From the NCBI RefSeq assembly GCF_030269685.1, contig NZ_BSTT01000004.1, forward strand, positions 186,001 through 250,000: DNA of 64,000 bases, read 5' to 3'. Origin of the DNA: Actinomycetospora sp. NBRC 106378. GTDB lineage: Bacteria > Actinomycetota > Actinomycetes > Mycobacteriales > Pseudonocardiaceae. Under the pieces are notes generated by a model. It saw only the letters and a program-made list of their open reading frames with translations, was not told the origin of the DNA and did not search any database. Shown here piece by piece: positions 17,576-25,813 of this stretch. The stretch's first letter is position 1, and every line of letters starts with the position of its first letter. Both the position numbers and the translations under genes were made by a program.

Positions 17576-18628
17576 GTGACCACCCTCGCCATCGTCGGCG
17601 CCACCGGTGCGGTCGGCTCCGTCATGATCGACATCATCGACGCGCGGGAGTCCGTGCCGTGGTCGGAGATCCGGCTCATCGCGTCCCCCCGCTCGGCCGG
17701 GAAGCGGCTCACCGTCCGCGGGCAGGAGATCGAGGTGATCGCGCTGTCGGAGGAGGCCTTCGACGGCGTCGACATCGCGATGTTCGACGTCCCCGACGAG
17801 GTCAGCGCGGCCTGGGCGCCGGTCGCCGCCGCCCGCGGCGCGATCGCCGTCGACAACTCCGGCGCGTTCCGCATGGACCCCGACGTGCCGCTGGTCGTCC
17901 CCGAGGTCAACGCCGCCGCCGCGCACACCCGGCCCAAGGGCATCGTCTCCAACCCGAACTGCACGACGCTGTCGATGATGGCGGCGATCGGGGCCCTGCA
18001 CCGCGCCTTCACGCTCACCGAGCTCGTCGTCGCGAGCTACCAGGCCGCGTCCGGCGCGGGCCAGGAGGGCATCGACCGGCTGCAGGCCGAGGTGTCCGCG
18101 GTGGCGGGCAAGGGCGTCGGCCACCGCGCCGGCGACGTGCGCGAGGCGCTGTCGGCCGCCGGGTTGCCGGCGGAGTCGCCGTTCCCGGCGCCGCTCGCGC
18201 TCAACGTCGTGCCGTGGGCGGGCTCGTACCGCGACGGCGGGTGGAGCTCCGAGGAGCTCAAGGTCCGCAACGAGTCCCGCAAGATCCTCGGGATCGACGA
18301 CCTCAAGGTCTCGGCCACCTGCGTGCGCGTCCCCGTCGTGACCACCCACGCCCTCGCGGTGCACGCCACGTTCGCCTCGCCGGTCGAGGTCGAGACCGCG
18401 CGTCAGGTGTTCGCCGCGCAGCCCTCGATCGTCGTGGTCGACGAGCCGCGCGAGGGCCGGTTCCCGACCCCGGCCGACGTCGTCGGCGAGGACCCCACGT
18501 ACGTGGGCCGCATCCGGCAGGCGCTCGACTTCCCGAACACGCTGGACTTCTTCGTGTGCGGGGACAACCTGCGCAAGGGCGCGGCGCTCAACACCTACGA
18601 GATCGCCGAGGAGCTCGTGCGTCCCTGA
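17576..18628 (+). CDS. asd: Aspartate-semialdehyde dehydrogenase
   Basis: 350 aa. NADPH-dependent reduction of aspartyl phosphate. [16 protein letters not shown] (residues 4-19) is the NADP-binding GxxGxxG loop; [12 protein letters not shown] holds the active-site Cys; [16 protein letters not shown] and the His in [16 protein letters not shown] complete the active site. GTG start, AAAGGAG 7 nt upstream. Second gene of the ask-asd operon. Confidence 0.97.
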   Translation: MTTLAIVGATGAVGSVMIDIIDARESVPWSEIRLIASPRSAGKRLTVRGQEIEVIALSEEAFDGVDIAMFDVPDEVSAAWAPVAAARGAIAVDNSGAFRMDPDVPLVVPEVNAAAAHTRPKGIVSNPNCTTLSMMAAIGALHRAFTLTELVVASYQAASGAGQEGIDRLQAEVSAVAGKGVGHRAGDVREALSAAGLPAESPFPAPLALNVVPWAGSYRDGGWSSEELKVRNESRKILGIDDLKVSATCVRVPVVTTHALAVHATFASPVEVETARQVFAAQPSIVVVDEPREGRFPTPADVVGEDPTYVGRIRQALDFPNTLDFFVCGDNLRKGAALNTYEIAEELVRP

Positions 18629-18700
18629 CGACGAGGGTCACGTGTCGTCCCGGCGGGGCAGTGGGTAGCTACGGACTTCCACCATTGCCAAGCACACGAG

Positions 18701-20206
18701 GTGACCGTGACCGGCAACAGCAACGACCTCACCACGGACGTCGCCACCGACGACGCCGGCATCCCGGTGCAGAGCCAGGAATTCTCCATGACGGTCGGGC
18801 CGGGCGGCCCGATCCTGCTCCAGGACCACTACCTGATCGAGCAGATGGCGAACTTCAACCGGGAGCGCATCCCGGAGCGCCAGCCCCACGCGAAGGGGTC
18901 CGGCGCGTTCGGCACGTTCGAGGTGACCCAGGACGTCTCCGCGTTCACCAAGGCCGCGGTGTTCCAGCCCGGCGAGGTGACCGAGGGGATCATCCGGTTC
19001 TCCACCGTCGCGGGCGAGCGGGGCAGCCCCGACACCTGGCGCGACCCGCGCGGGTGGTCGCTGAAGCTGTACACCCGCGAGGGCAACTGGGACATGGTCG
19101 GCAACAACACCCCGGTGTTCTTCGTCCGTGACCCGATGAAGTTCCAGAACTTCATCCGCTCGCAGAAGCGCCGTGCCGACAACGGCCTGCGCGACCACGA
19201 CATGCAGTGGGACTTCTGGACGCTCTCGCCGGAGTCGAAGCACCAGGTGACCTGGCTGATGGGCGACCGCGGGGTCCCCGAGACGTGGCGCCACATGAAC
19301 GGCTACTCGAGCCACACCTACATGTGGATCAACGCCGCCGGCGAGGAGTTCTGGGTCAAGTACCACTTCATCTCGGACCAGGGTGTCCAGACGATGACGC
19401 AGGACCGCGCCGACGAGATGTGCGGGATCGACAACGACTACCACCGCCGCGACCTGTTCGACGCGATCGCGGGCGGGGACTTCCCGTCCTGGACGCTGAA
19501 GGTGCAGATCATGCCCTTCGAGGACGCCAAGACCTACCGCTTCAACCCGTTCGACCTCACCAAGGTCTGGCCGCACGGCGACTACCCGCTGCAGGAGGTC
19601 GGGCGGCTCACGCTGAACCGCAACCCGGTCGACTTCCACACCGAGATCGAGCAGGTCGCGTTCGAGCCGAACAACCAGCCGCCCGGGCTGGGCCTCTCGC
19701 CCGACCGGATGCTCCTGGCCCGCGGGTTCTCCTACGCCGACGCGCACCGCGCCCGGCTCGGGGTCAACTACAAGCAGATCCCGGTCAACGCGCCGAAGAA
19801 CCCGACGAACACGCAGACCCACGCCGGGGCCATGCGCGTGGTGAACTCGGTCGACCCGGTCTACGTGCCGAACTCGAAGGGCAGCCCGCAGGTCCCGCAG
19901 GGCCACGTGAACCAGCCGCCGACGTGGTACGCCGACGGCGAGATCCAGCGGGCCGCGTACGTGCAGCACCCGGAGGACTCCGACGAGGGCCAGGCCCGGG
20001 CGCTGATGATGGAGGTCTGGGACGACGACGCGCGCGACCGCTTCGTCACCAACGTCTCCGGCCACCTCGCGGGCGGGGTCGGGGAGGACGTGCTCGAGCG
20101 GGCGTTCGACTACTGGCGCTCGATCGACCAGGGCATGGGTGACCGCGTCGAGCAGGCCACCCGTGAGCTCCTCGGGCAGGAGACGCGCCAGCTCGCGCAG
20201 AGCTGA
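18701..20206 (+). CDS. katA: Monofunctional haem catalase
   Basis: 501 aa, small-subunit catalase length. [20 protein letters not shown] holds the distal His63 and fits the catalase active-site signature; Asn136 is in [12 protein letters not shown]; the proximal haem-ligand Tyr345 is in [20 protein letters not shown]. It dismutates hydrogen peroxide in the cytoplasm. GTG start; upstream 72 bp to asd. It faces katG across a perfect hairpin. No Fur/OxyR regulator gene is adjacent. Confidence 0.96.
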   Translation: MTVTGNSNDLTTDVATDDAGIPVQSQEFSMTVGPGGPILLQDHYLIEQMANFNRERIPERQPHAKGSGAFGTFEVTQDVSAFTKAAVFQPGEVTEGIIRFSTVAGERGSPDTWRDPRGWSLKLYTREGNWDMVGNNTPVFFVRDPMKFQNFIRSQKRRADNGLRDHDMQWDFWTLSPESKHQVTWLMGDRGVPETWRHMNGYSSHTYMWINAAGEEFWVKYHFISDQGVQTMTQDRADEMCGIDNDYHRRDLFDAIAGGDFPSWTLKVQIMPFEDAKTYRFNPFDLTKVWPHGDYPLQEVGRLTLNRNPVDFHTEIEQVAFEPNNQPPGLGLSPDRMLLARGFSYADAHRARLGVNYKQIPVNAPKNPTNTQTHAGAMRVVNSVDPVYVPNSKGSPQVPQGHVNQPPTWYADGEIQRAAYVQHPEDSDEGQARALMMEVWDDDARDRFVTNVSGHLAGGVGEDVLERAFDYWRSIDQGMGDRVEQATRELLGQETRQLAQS

Positions 20207-20223
20207 CCCGGCTCCCGTCACGC

Positions 20224-20270
20224 GCGAAGGGCCCCTCCGGTCGATCTGTGCGACCGGAGGGGCCCTTCGC
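20224..20270. terminator. Bidirectional hairpin, family B, copy 1 (katA/katG)
   Basis: Perfect 20-bp arms GCGAAGGGCCCCTCCGGTCG and its reverse complement around the loop ATCTGTG, between the convergent katA and katG genes. Nearly identical copies follow dps at 23350-23394. Confidence 0.85.
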
Positions 20271-20287
20271 TCACGTCACGGGCTTCG

Positions 20288-22543
20288 TCAGCCGACCAGC
20301 ACGTCGTACCGGTCGGACATCATCACCTTGTCCCAGGCCGCGACGAAGTCGCGCACGAAACGCTCCTGGCCGTCGGCCGACGCGTACACCTCCGCGATGC
20401 CGCGCAGCTGGGCGTTGGACCCGAAGACCAGATCGTTGCGGGTGGCCTGGAAGACCGGCCGACCGCTCTCGCGGTCGGACAGGGTGAACGACGTGCCCGC
20501 CTCGTCGTCCTTGGCGGCCACGTAGTCCGTGCTCGTCACCACGTCGAAGAAGTCCGCGGAGAGCACGCCGACCCGGTTGGTGAACACCCCGGTACCCGAG
20601 CCGTCGTGGTTGCAGCCCAGCACCCGCAGGCCCCCGGTCAGCGCGACCCACTCCGGAGCGGACAGGTTCAGCTGCGCCGCCTTGTCGAGGAACATCTCCT
20701 CGGGGGCGATGTGGGCGAGGTGGGAGTAGGACTCCAGCTGGTAGTTGCGGAAGCCGTCGATCACCGGGGCCAGCCAGTTGAACTGCGTGACGTCGGTGTC
20801 CTCCTGGCGCGCGTCGACCCGGCCCGGCGTGAAGGGCACGGTGACCTCGACGCCCGCCGCGGCCGCCGCCTGCTCGACCGCGACGCAGCCGCCGAGCACG
20901 ATCAGGTCGGCGAGGCTCACGCGACCGTTCTCGGCCGCGACGATCTCCCGGAGCTTCGCGACGACGGGGACGGTGCGGGCGTTGACGGCCCAGTCCTTCT
21001 GCGGGGCCAGCGCGATCCGGGCGCCGTTCGCGCCGCCGCGCTTGTCGGTGTCGCGGTAGGTCACGGCCGAGGAGAACGCGGTGTAGGCGAGGTCGGAGAC
21101 CGACAGGCCGCAGTCACGCAGGACGTCCTTGAGACGGCCCACCTCCGCCTCGTCGACCGGGGCGCCGTCGTGCGCCGGCAGCGGGTCCTGCCAGATGAAG
21201 TCCTCCGCGGCGACCTCGGGCCCGAGGTAGCGCGACTTCGGCCCCATGTCGCGGTGCGTCAGCTTGTACCAAGCCTTCGAGAACTCCTGGGTGAAGTAGT
21301 CGAAGTCGGCGAGGAAGCGTTCGCAGATCTCGCGGTAGACGGGGTCGACCTTGAGCGCGATGTCGCTGGTCATCATCATCAGCGGGTGCTCGACGCCGGG
21401 TCGGTGGGCGTCGGGCGTCTTCGGCGCCGCCGGGTCGACGGGGGTCCACTGCAGGGCGCCCGCCGGGCTCTGCGTCTGCTCCCACTCGTACCCGAAGAGG
21501 TTCTCCAGGTACGAGTTGTCCCAGGCCGTCGGGTCCTGGGTCCAGGAGCCCTCGATGCCGTTGGTCATCGTGTACTCGGCGTTGCCGGTCCCCTCGGGGT
21601 TGTGCCAGCCGAGGCCCATCTGCTCCATGGGCGCGATCTCCGGCGGCGCGCCGATCCGGTCGGGGCTGACCTGCCCGTGGCTCTTGCCGAAGGCGTGGCC
21701 GCCGGCGATGAGGGCGACGGTCTCCTCGTCGTTCATCGCCATCCGCCCGAAGGTGATGCGGATGTCGCGCGCGGAGGCGGCGGGGTCGCCGTTGCCCTCC
21801 GGGCCCTCCGGGTTGACGTAGATCAAGGACTGGTGCGACGCGGCGAGGGGCTGCTCCAGCTCGTAGCCCTCCTCGCCGGGGCGAGCGGTCCACCGGTCGC
21901 CGCGGATCACCATGTCGTCGTACGACGCGGCCTTGGTCATGTCGATGTACTCGGGACCCCAGTAGGTCGAGTCGTCGGCCTCCCAGGCGTCGCGGCGCCC
22001 GCCGCCGAAACCCGTCGTCGGGAAGCCCATGACCTCCAGCGCGACGTTGCCGGTGAGGATGATGAGGTCGGCCCAGGACAGCGCGGCGCCGTACTTCTTC
22101 TTGATCGGCCACAGCAGGCGGCGCGACTTGTCGACGTTGCCGTTGTCCCACCAGCTCGAGATCGGCGCGAACCGCTGCATCGCCTGCCCGGCGCCGCCGC
22201 GCCCGTCGGCGATGCGGTAGGTGCCCGCGGAGTGCCACGCCATCCGGATCATCTGCGGGCCGTAGTTGCCGTAGTCCGAGGGCCACCACGGGACCGACGT
22301 CGTCATGAAGTGCCGGATGTCGGCCTTGAGCTCGGCGAGGTCGATCGTCGCGAAGGCCGCGGAGTAGTCGTCGTCCGACAGCGGGTTGGCGGCCGGCCCG
22401 TTGCGGTGGAGCTGCTCCACGCGGAGGCGGTCGGGGTACCACTCCGCGAGCGTGGGCGAGGCCGTGTACGCCCCGCCGATCTTGTTGCCCCCGAAGGGAC
22501 ACGCTCCCTCGAGGACGTCGGAGTACTCGGCGTAGTCGGTCAT
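20288..22543 (-). CDS. katG: Catalase-peroxidase
   Basis: 751 aa, the standard two-domain length. [18 protein letters not shown] contains the distal Arg, Trp and His of the active site; YVNPEGP gives the Tyr and [26 protein letters not shown] the Met of the Trp-Tyr-Met adduct, with the proximal His in GGHAFGK. The inactive C-terminal repeat is complete. It breaks down hydrogen peroxide and organic peroxides and is the enzyme family that activates isoniazid. ATG start. Unlike mycobacteria, no furA is found upstream; the neighbour is dps, divergently. Confidence 0.98.
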   Translation of the reverse strand: MTDYAEYSDVLEGACPFGGNKIGGAYTASPTLAEWYPDRLRVEQLHRNGPAANPLSDDDYSAAFATIDLAELKADIRHFMTTSVPWWPSDYGNYGPQMIRMAWHSAGTYRIADGRGGAGQAMQRFAPISSWWDNGNVDKSRRLLWPIKKKYGAALSWADLIILTGNVALEVMGFPTTGFGGGRRDAWEADDSTYWGPEYIDMTKAASYDDMVIRGDRWTARPGEEGYELEQPLAASHQSLIYVNPEGPEGNGDPAASARDIRITFGRMAMNDEETVALIAGGHAFGKSHGQVSPDRIGAPPEIAPMEQMGLGWHNPEGTGNAEYTMTNGIEGSWTQDPTAWDNSYLENLFGYEWEQTQSPAGALQWTPVDPAAPKTPDAHRPGVEHPLMMMTSDIALKVDPVYREICERFLADFDYFTQEFSKAWYKLTHRDMGPKSRYLGPEVAAEDFIWQDPLPAHDGAPVDEAEVGRLKDVLRDCGLSVSDLAYTAFSSAVTYRDTDKRGGANGARIALAPQKDWAVNARTVPVVAKLREIVAAENGRVSLADLIVLGGCVAVEQAAAAAGVEVTVPFTPGRVDARQEDTDVTQFNWLAPVIDGFRNYQLESYSHLAHIAPEEMFLDKAAQLNLSAPEWVALTGGLRVLGCNHDGSGTGVFTNRVGVLSADFFDVVTSTDYVAAKDDEAGTSFTLSDRESGRPVFQATRNDLVFGSNAQLRGIAEVYASADGQERFVRDFVAAWDKVMMSDRYDVLVG

Positions 22544-22853
22544 GTCGCAGGGCCCCTTTGCTGGAGGACGTTCGGCGGACCCCGGTGCGGCACCCGACCA
22601 CCGCGCTCCGCCTCGTCGGCGGGGGCGCGGCGTCCGGCAGGTCGGCGCGCGGCCGTCACGGGGACCCGAACCCGTTTACCCCCGCGTGCGCGGTCGACAC
22701 CGGTACGGACCGAGATCGCTCGGGCGCGGCCGGATCGAGGGCCGCCTCACCCATCGTGGGGCGCATCTCGGCATGCCCGGGCAGGAAACGGGCGACCCCC
22801 TGGTTGGAACGACCGTGAGCGGCCGGGAGCCGGCCGCTGGGAGGAGACACACC
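22544..22853. other. 310-bp divergent promoter region katG / dps
   Basis: No gene is visible. On the minus strand GGGTAA (22676-22681) could be a stress-sigma -10 for katG, but a matching -35 is weak. On the plus strand a perfect 9-bp hairpin AGCGGCCGG / CCGGCCGCT (22818-22838) lies directly before the dps ribosome site GGAGGAG. No clear Fur or OxyR palindrome was found. Confidence 0.4.
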
Positions 22854-23333
22854 ATGACCACCGCGCCCATCACGAGCCCGCTGCCCGCCGAGGCGCAGGA
22901 CGTCGTCGGCCGGGTGCTGCAGGAGGCCGTCGCCGACCTCACCGACCTGTCGCTGATCGGCAAGCAGGCCCACTGGAACGTCCTCGGCCGCACCTTCCGG
23001 GACGCCCACCTCCACCTCGACGAGCTCGTCGACCTCGCCCGCACGCAGACCGACGAGGTCGCCGAGCGCGCCGCCGCGCTGGGCGTGTCGCCCGACGGGC
23101 GCGCCGAGACGGTGGGCAAGGAGAGCGGGCTGCCGACCTTCGACGAGGGCTGGCACTCCGTCGAGGACGTCACCGCGAAGATCGTGGAGATCCTCGCCGT
23201 GCTCATCGAGCGCCACCGCGCCCGCATCGCCGCGACCTCGGAGCCGGACCCGGTCACCGAGGACCTGCTGATCGGGCAGACGGCCAAGCTCGAGGAGGCC
23301 CACTGGATGTGGCAGGCCAAGCAGGCCGGCTGA
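22854..23333 (+). CDS. dps: Dps family DNA-protecting ferritin-like protein
   Basis: 159 aa from ATG with GGAGGAG 8 nt upstream. The four-helix ferritin-like fold is evident; LIGKQAHWNVLGRTFRDAHLHLDELVDLARTQTDEVAERAAAL contains the inter-subunit ferroxidase ligands of Dps proteins (His, His, Asp, Glu). It oxidises iron with hydrogen peroxide and stores it as a 12-mer, some members also bind DNA; here the N-terminal tail is short and not lysine-rich, so DNA binding is uncertain. It forms an oxidative stress block with katA and katG. Confidence 0.93.
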   Translation: MTTAPITSPLPAEAQDVVGRVLQEAVADLTDLSLIGKQAHWNVLGRTFRDAHLHLDELVDLARTQTDEVAERAAALGVSPDGRAETVGKESGLPTFDEGWHSVEDVTAKIVEILAVLIERHRARIAATSEPDPVTEDLLIGQTAKLEEAHWMWQAKQAG

Positions 23334-23349
23334 GCCTCACCCCGCGCAG

Positions 23350-23394
23350 CGAAGGGCCCCTCCGGTCGATCTGTTCGACCGGAGGGGCCCTTCG
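23350..23394. terminator. Bidirectional hairpin, family B, copy 2
   Basis: Perfect 20-bp arms CGAAGGGCCCCTCCGGTCGA / reverse complement with loop TCTGT, between the convergent dps and epimerase genes. The arm sequence is the same as that at 20224-20270. Confidence 0.85.
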
Positions 23395-23413
23395 TTCGTC
23401 CGGGGTCGTCCTG

Positions 23414-23460
23414 GCGAAGGGCGCCCCTCGCCCGTCTACCCGACCGAGGGGGCCCTTCGC
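23414..23460. repeat. Imperfect hairpin, family B, copy 3
   Basis: GCGAAGGGCGCCCCTCG faces CGAGGGGGCCCTTCGC, 20 bp beyond copy 2. Same outer arms as the other family B elements but diverged loop and centre, so an older or partial duplicate. Confidence 0.65.
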
Positions 23461-23476
23461 TCGAACCGGTGCCGGA

Positions 23477-24394
23477 TCAGTACTTCGAGCCCTTCGCCGG
23501 GTCGAAGTAGTGCCCCTTGTCGAGGTCCTCGAGCAGGCCGGGACCGGTCGGCGTCCAGCCCGTCACCTCACGGGTGATCGCGCTCGTCGCCGGGCTGTCG
23601 AGACCCAGGAAGCCGGCGAGGAAGCCGAAGTGGTCGCCGAGCCGGTCGTCCGGGACCGACTCCACCGGCACGTCGAGGTGGCGGCCGATCGTCCCGGCGA
23701 TCTCGCGCACCGGGATGCCCTCGTCGGCGACGCCGTGGAGCACCGACCCTGCCGGGGCGACCTCGATCGCCAGCCGGAACAGGCGCGCCGCGTCCTCACG
23801 GGCCACCGCGGTCCACCGGGACGAGCCGTCGCCCGGGTAGCCGGACACGCCCTGCCGACGGGCGATGTCGATGAGGGTCGGGACGAAGCCCGCGTCCCCG
23901 TCGCCGTGGACGGTCGGGGAGAGTCGCACGACCGAGGTGCGCAGCCGCGGCGCCAGGGCCAGGACGGCGTCGGTCGAGGCCTGGCGACCCGCTGCCATCG
24001 AGTCGGGGGACGGTGCGTCCCGTTCGGTCGCGGGCTCGCCCGAGGCCAGACCGAGGATGCCGCCGGCGATGGTGAGCGCCCCGCCGTCAGGAAGGCCCTC
24101 GCCGAGGGCGGTGATCGCGGCGATGTCCGAGCCGACGGCGTCGGCGAAGCCGCCCGTGAAGGCGATGTCGTGGCGGAAGGCGAGGTGGACGACGGCGTCG
24201 GCGTCGGCCGCGGCCGCGCGCAGGACGTCGAGGTCGGTGACGTCCCCGCGCACGGCGACGGCGCCGGCCGCCTCGACCGCCGCCGCGGAGGCGTCGGAGC
24301 GGGCGAGCCCGGAGACGGTGTGGCCGGCCGCGAGCAGCTCCGGCACGACGGCGGAGCCGATCCAGCCCGACGCTCCGGTGACGAACACGTGCAT
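23477..24394 (-). CDS. NAD(P)-dependent epimerase/short-chain reductase (extended SDR-like)
   Basis: 305 aa from ATG, with CGGAGG 7 nt upstream; longer in-frame readings start inside the operator region. VFVTGASGWIGSAVVPELLAAGHTVSGLARS is the extended-SDR TGxxGxxG cofactor loop; VRGDVTDLDVL and VVHLAFRH follow. The catalytic YxxxK is not in its standard form (the region reads SMAAGRQASTDAVLALA), so it may belong to the atypical group that lacks that Tyr. Divergent from a TetR gene with two identical-type operators in between, so it is very probably the regulated target. Confidence 0.82.
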   Translation of the reverse strand: MHVFVTGASGWIGSAVVPELLAAGHTVSGLARSDASAAAVEAAGAVAVRGDVTDLDVLRAAAADADAVVHLAFRHDIAFTGGFADAVGSDIAAITALGEGLPDGGALTIAGGILGLASGEPATERDAPSPDSMAAGRQASTDAVLALAPRLRTSVVRLSPTVHGDGDAGFVPTLIDIARRQGVSGYPGDGSSRWTAVAREDAARLFRLAIEVAPAGSVLHGVADEGIPVREIAGTIGRHLDVPVESVPDDRLGDHFGFLAGFLGLDSPATSAITREVTGWTPTGPGLLEDLDKGHYFDPAKGSKY

Positions 24395-24425
24395 GACGAG
24401 ACCTCCGAGAGGAACGAGATCGCTG

Positions 24426-24442
24426 ATGTCAGCGACTGACAT
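24426..24442. promoter_or_regulatory. TetR operator 1
   Basis: ATGTCAGCGACTGACAT, a 17-bp palindrome with arms ATGTCAG / CTGACAT, on the epimerase side of the divergent region. Partner of the site at 24458-24474, centres 32 bp apart, about three helical turns. Confidence 0.8.
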
Positions 24443-24457
24443 GCACGCTACACCTCG

Positions 24458-24474
24458 ATGTCAGAGTCTGACAT
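24458..24474. promoter_or_regulatory. TetR operator 2
   Basis: ATGTCAGAGTCTGACAT, perfect 8-bp arms with a single central base. It contains an in-frame ATG that would extend the TetR protein, but overlap with the operator argues against use of that codon. Confidence 0.8.
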
Positions 24475-24481
24475 CCTTAGG

Positions 24482-24482
24482 A
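24482..24482 (+). other. Chosen start of the TetR gene
   Basis: ATG at 24482 or 24491 are both in frame. TAGGAT (24478-24483) would be a -10 box placing the transcript 5' end at about 24490, which would favour leaderless translation from 24491; the longer call is kept for the CDS. Confidence 0.4.
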
Positions 24483-25054
24483 TGGCACGCATGGGTCGAT
24501 GGCAGCCGGGCGCGCAGGGACGCCTGCAGCACGCGGCGATGGAGCTCATCGCCGAGCGCGGCTACGACCGGGTCACCGTCGCGGAGATCGCCGAGCGCGC
24601 CGGGCTGACCGAGCGCACCTTCTTCCGGCACTTCACCGACAAGCGTGAGGTGCTCTTCGCCGGCCAGGAGCAGTTCCACGCGGTGATCCTCGAGGCGCTC
24701 GCGGCGACACCGGTCGAGATGGACGCGCTCGCGGCCGTCGTCGCCGGGATCGCGGCGACCGGCCGGTGGCTCGACGACGAACGACGGCCCTCCTCGCGGG
24801 CCCGCCAGGCGGTCATCGACGCCCACCCCGACCTGCAGGAACGCGAGCTGATCAAGCTCACCCGGGTCAGCACCGCCATCGCGGAGGTGCTGCGCCGGCG
24901 CGGGGTTCCCGACGGCGAGGCGGCGCTGGCCGCCGACGCCGGGATCGCCGCCTTCCGGCTCGCCTTCACCGCCTGGGTCGCGGACCCCGGTGAGCACGAC
25001 CTCCCGTGGCACCTCGACGCCGCGGTGGAGGCCCTCCGCCGGGTCGTGGCCTGA
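24482..25054 (+). CDS. TetR/AcrR family transcriptional regulator
   Basis: 190 aa. N-terminal helix-turn-helix at about residues 10-55 (GRLQHAAMELIAERGYDRVTVAEIAERAGLTERTFFRHFTDKREVLFAG), very close to the TetR consensus. The C-terminal domain (about 60-190) is alpha-helical and hydrophobic, ligand unknown. Two 17-bp palindromes lie just upstream, between this gene and the divergent epimerase gene; autoregulation and control of the epimerase are inferred. The stop codon abuts the convergent aldolase stop (TGATCA). Confidence 0.92.
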   Translation: MARMGRWQPGAQGRLQHAAMELIAERGYDRVTVAEIAERAGLTERTFFRHFTDKREVLFAGQEQFHAVILEALAATPVEMDALAAVVAGIAATGRWLDDERRPSSRARQAVIDAHPDLQERELIKLTRVSTAIAEVLRRRGVPDGEAALAADAGIAAFRLAFTAWVADPGEHDLPWHLDAAVEALRRVVA

Positions 25055-25804
25055 TCAGCCCTGCGCGTCGCCCAGGTGGCTGCGCGCCGCCTCCTCGAGG
25101 TGCGTCAGGTCGCTCGCCACGCTGCACCACGTGAAGCCCTCGGCGAAGCGCCGGGACGCGACCGCACCGCTCGGGGTGTGGATGCCGGCGATGATCCCGG
25201 CCGACGCGGCCGCGGCGCGGACCCGCTCGAGCGCCTGCGCGAAGACGTCGTCGTAGGCCGGGTCGTCCGGCGCCGCACCCCCGAGTCCGAGCCGCAGGTC
25301 GGAGGGGCCGATGTAGAGACCGTCGACGCCCGGGACCGCCGCGATCTCCTCGACCGCCTCGAGCCCCTCCGCCGTCTCGATCATCGGCAGGCAGAGCACG
25401 GCCGCGTCGGCCTCGGCGGGCCGGGAGGGGAAGCGCAGCTCCGCGCGCACCGGGCCCAGGGAGCGCCGGCCCGTCGGCGGGTAGCGGCACGCGGCCACCG
25501 CGGCGCGGGCGTCGTCGGCGGAGTTCACCATCGGGATCACCACACCCGCCGCGCCCGCGTCGAGGGCCTGCCCGATCCAGAACTGCTGGTTGTCCTGCAC
25601 CCGGACCAGCCCGGCGCAGCCGCGGGCGTCGAGCGCGGTCAGGCCGTCGAGCAGGGCGCGGTAGTCGAGCAGGCCGTGCTGGGCGTCGAAGCAGACGTAG
25701 TCGTAGCCGACGCCCGCGATCCGCTCCACCGCCTGCGGGTTGTCCGACAGCACCCAGTAGCCGATCGTCCGCGCCCCGCTGCGCAGCTTCTCCGCGAGAG
25801 TCAC
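25055..25804 (-). CDS. HpcH/HpaI family aldolase
   Basis: 249 aa. YDYVCFDAQHGLLDYRALLDGL, VRVQDNQQFWIGQALDAGAAGVVIPMVNSADDARAAVAACRYPPTGRRSLGPVRA and LPMIETAEGLEAVEEIAAVPGVDGLYIGPSDLRLGLG are the class II pyruvate aldolase motifs, with Glu and Asp metal ligands in the last two segments. It cleaves or makes 2-oxo-4-hydroxy acids such as 4-hydroxy-2-oxoheptanedioate, yielding pyruvate. Substrate not readable. It follows the S9 peptidase gene after 9 bp, probably as a second cistron. Confidence 0.9.
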   Translation of the reverse strand: MTLAEKLRSGARTIGYWVLSDNPQAVERIAGVGYDYVCFDAQHGLLDYRALLDGLTALDARGCAGLVRVQDNQQFWIGQALDAGAAGVVIPMVNSADDARAAVAACRYPPTGRRSLGPVRAELRFPSRPAEADAAVLCLPMIETAEGLEAVEEIAAVPGVDGLYIGPSDLRLGLGGAAPDDPAYDDVFAQALERVRAAAASAGIIAGIHTPSGAVASRRFAEGFTWCSVASDLTHLEEAARSHLGDAQG

Positions 25805-25813
25805 GGCCGGGAT

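Noticed and set aside
22676-22789. Stress-sigma promoters for katG and dps
   Set aside because: A GGGTAA and a GGAAAC can be found, but partner hexamers are missing or badly spaced, so no promoter is called.
20606-24439. A 1277-codon open frame on the plus strand across katG and dps
   Set aside because: Shadow of katG and of the epimerase gene; no domain can be recognised and it passes through two perfect hairpins.
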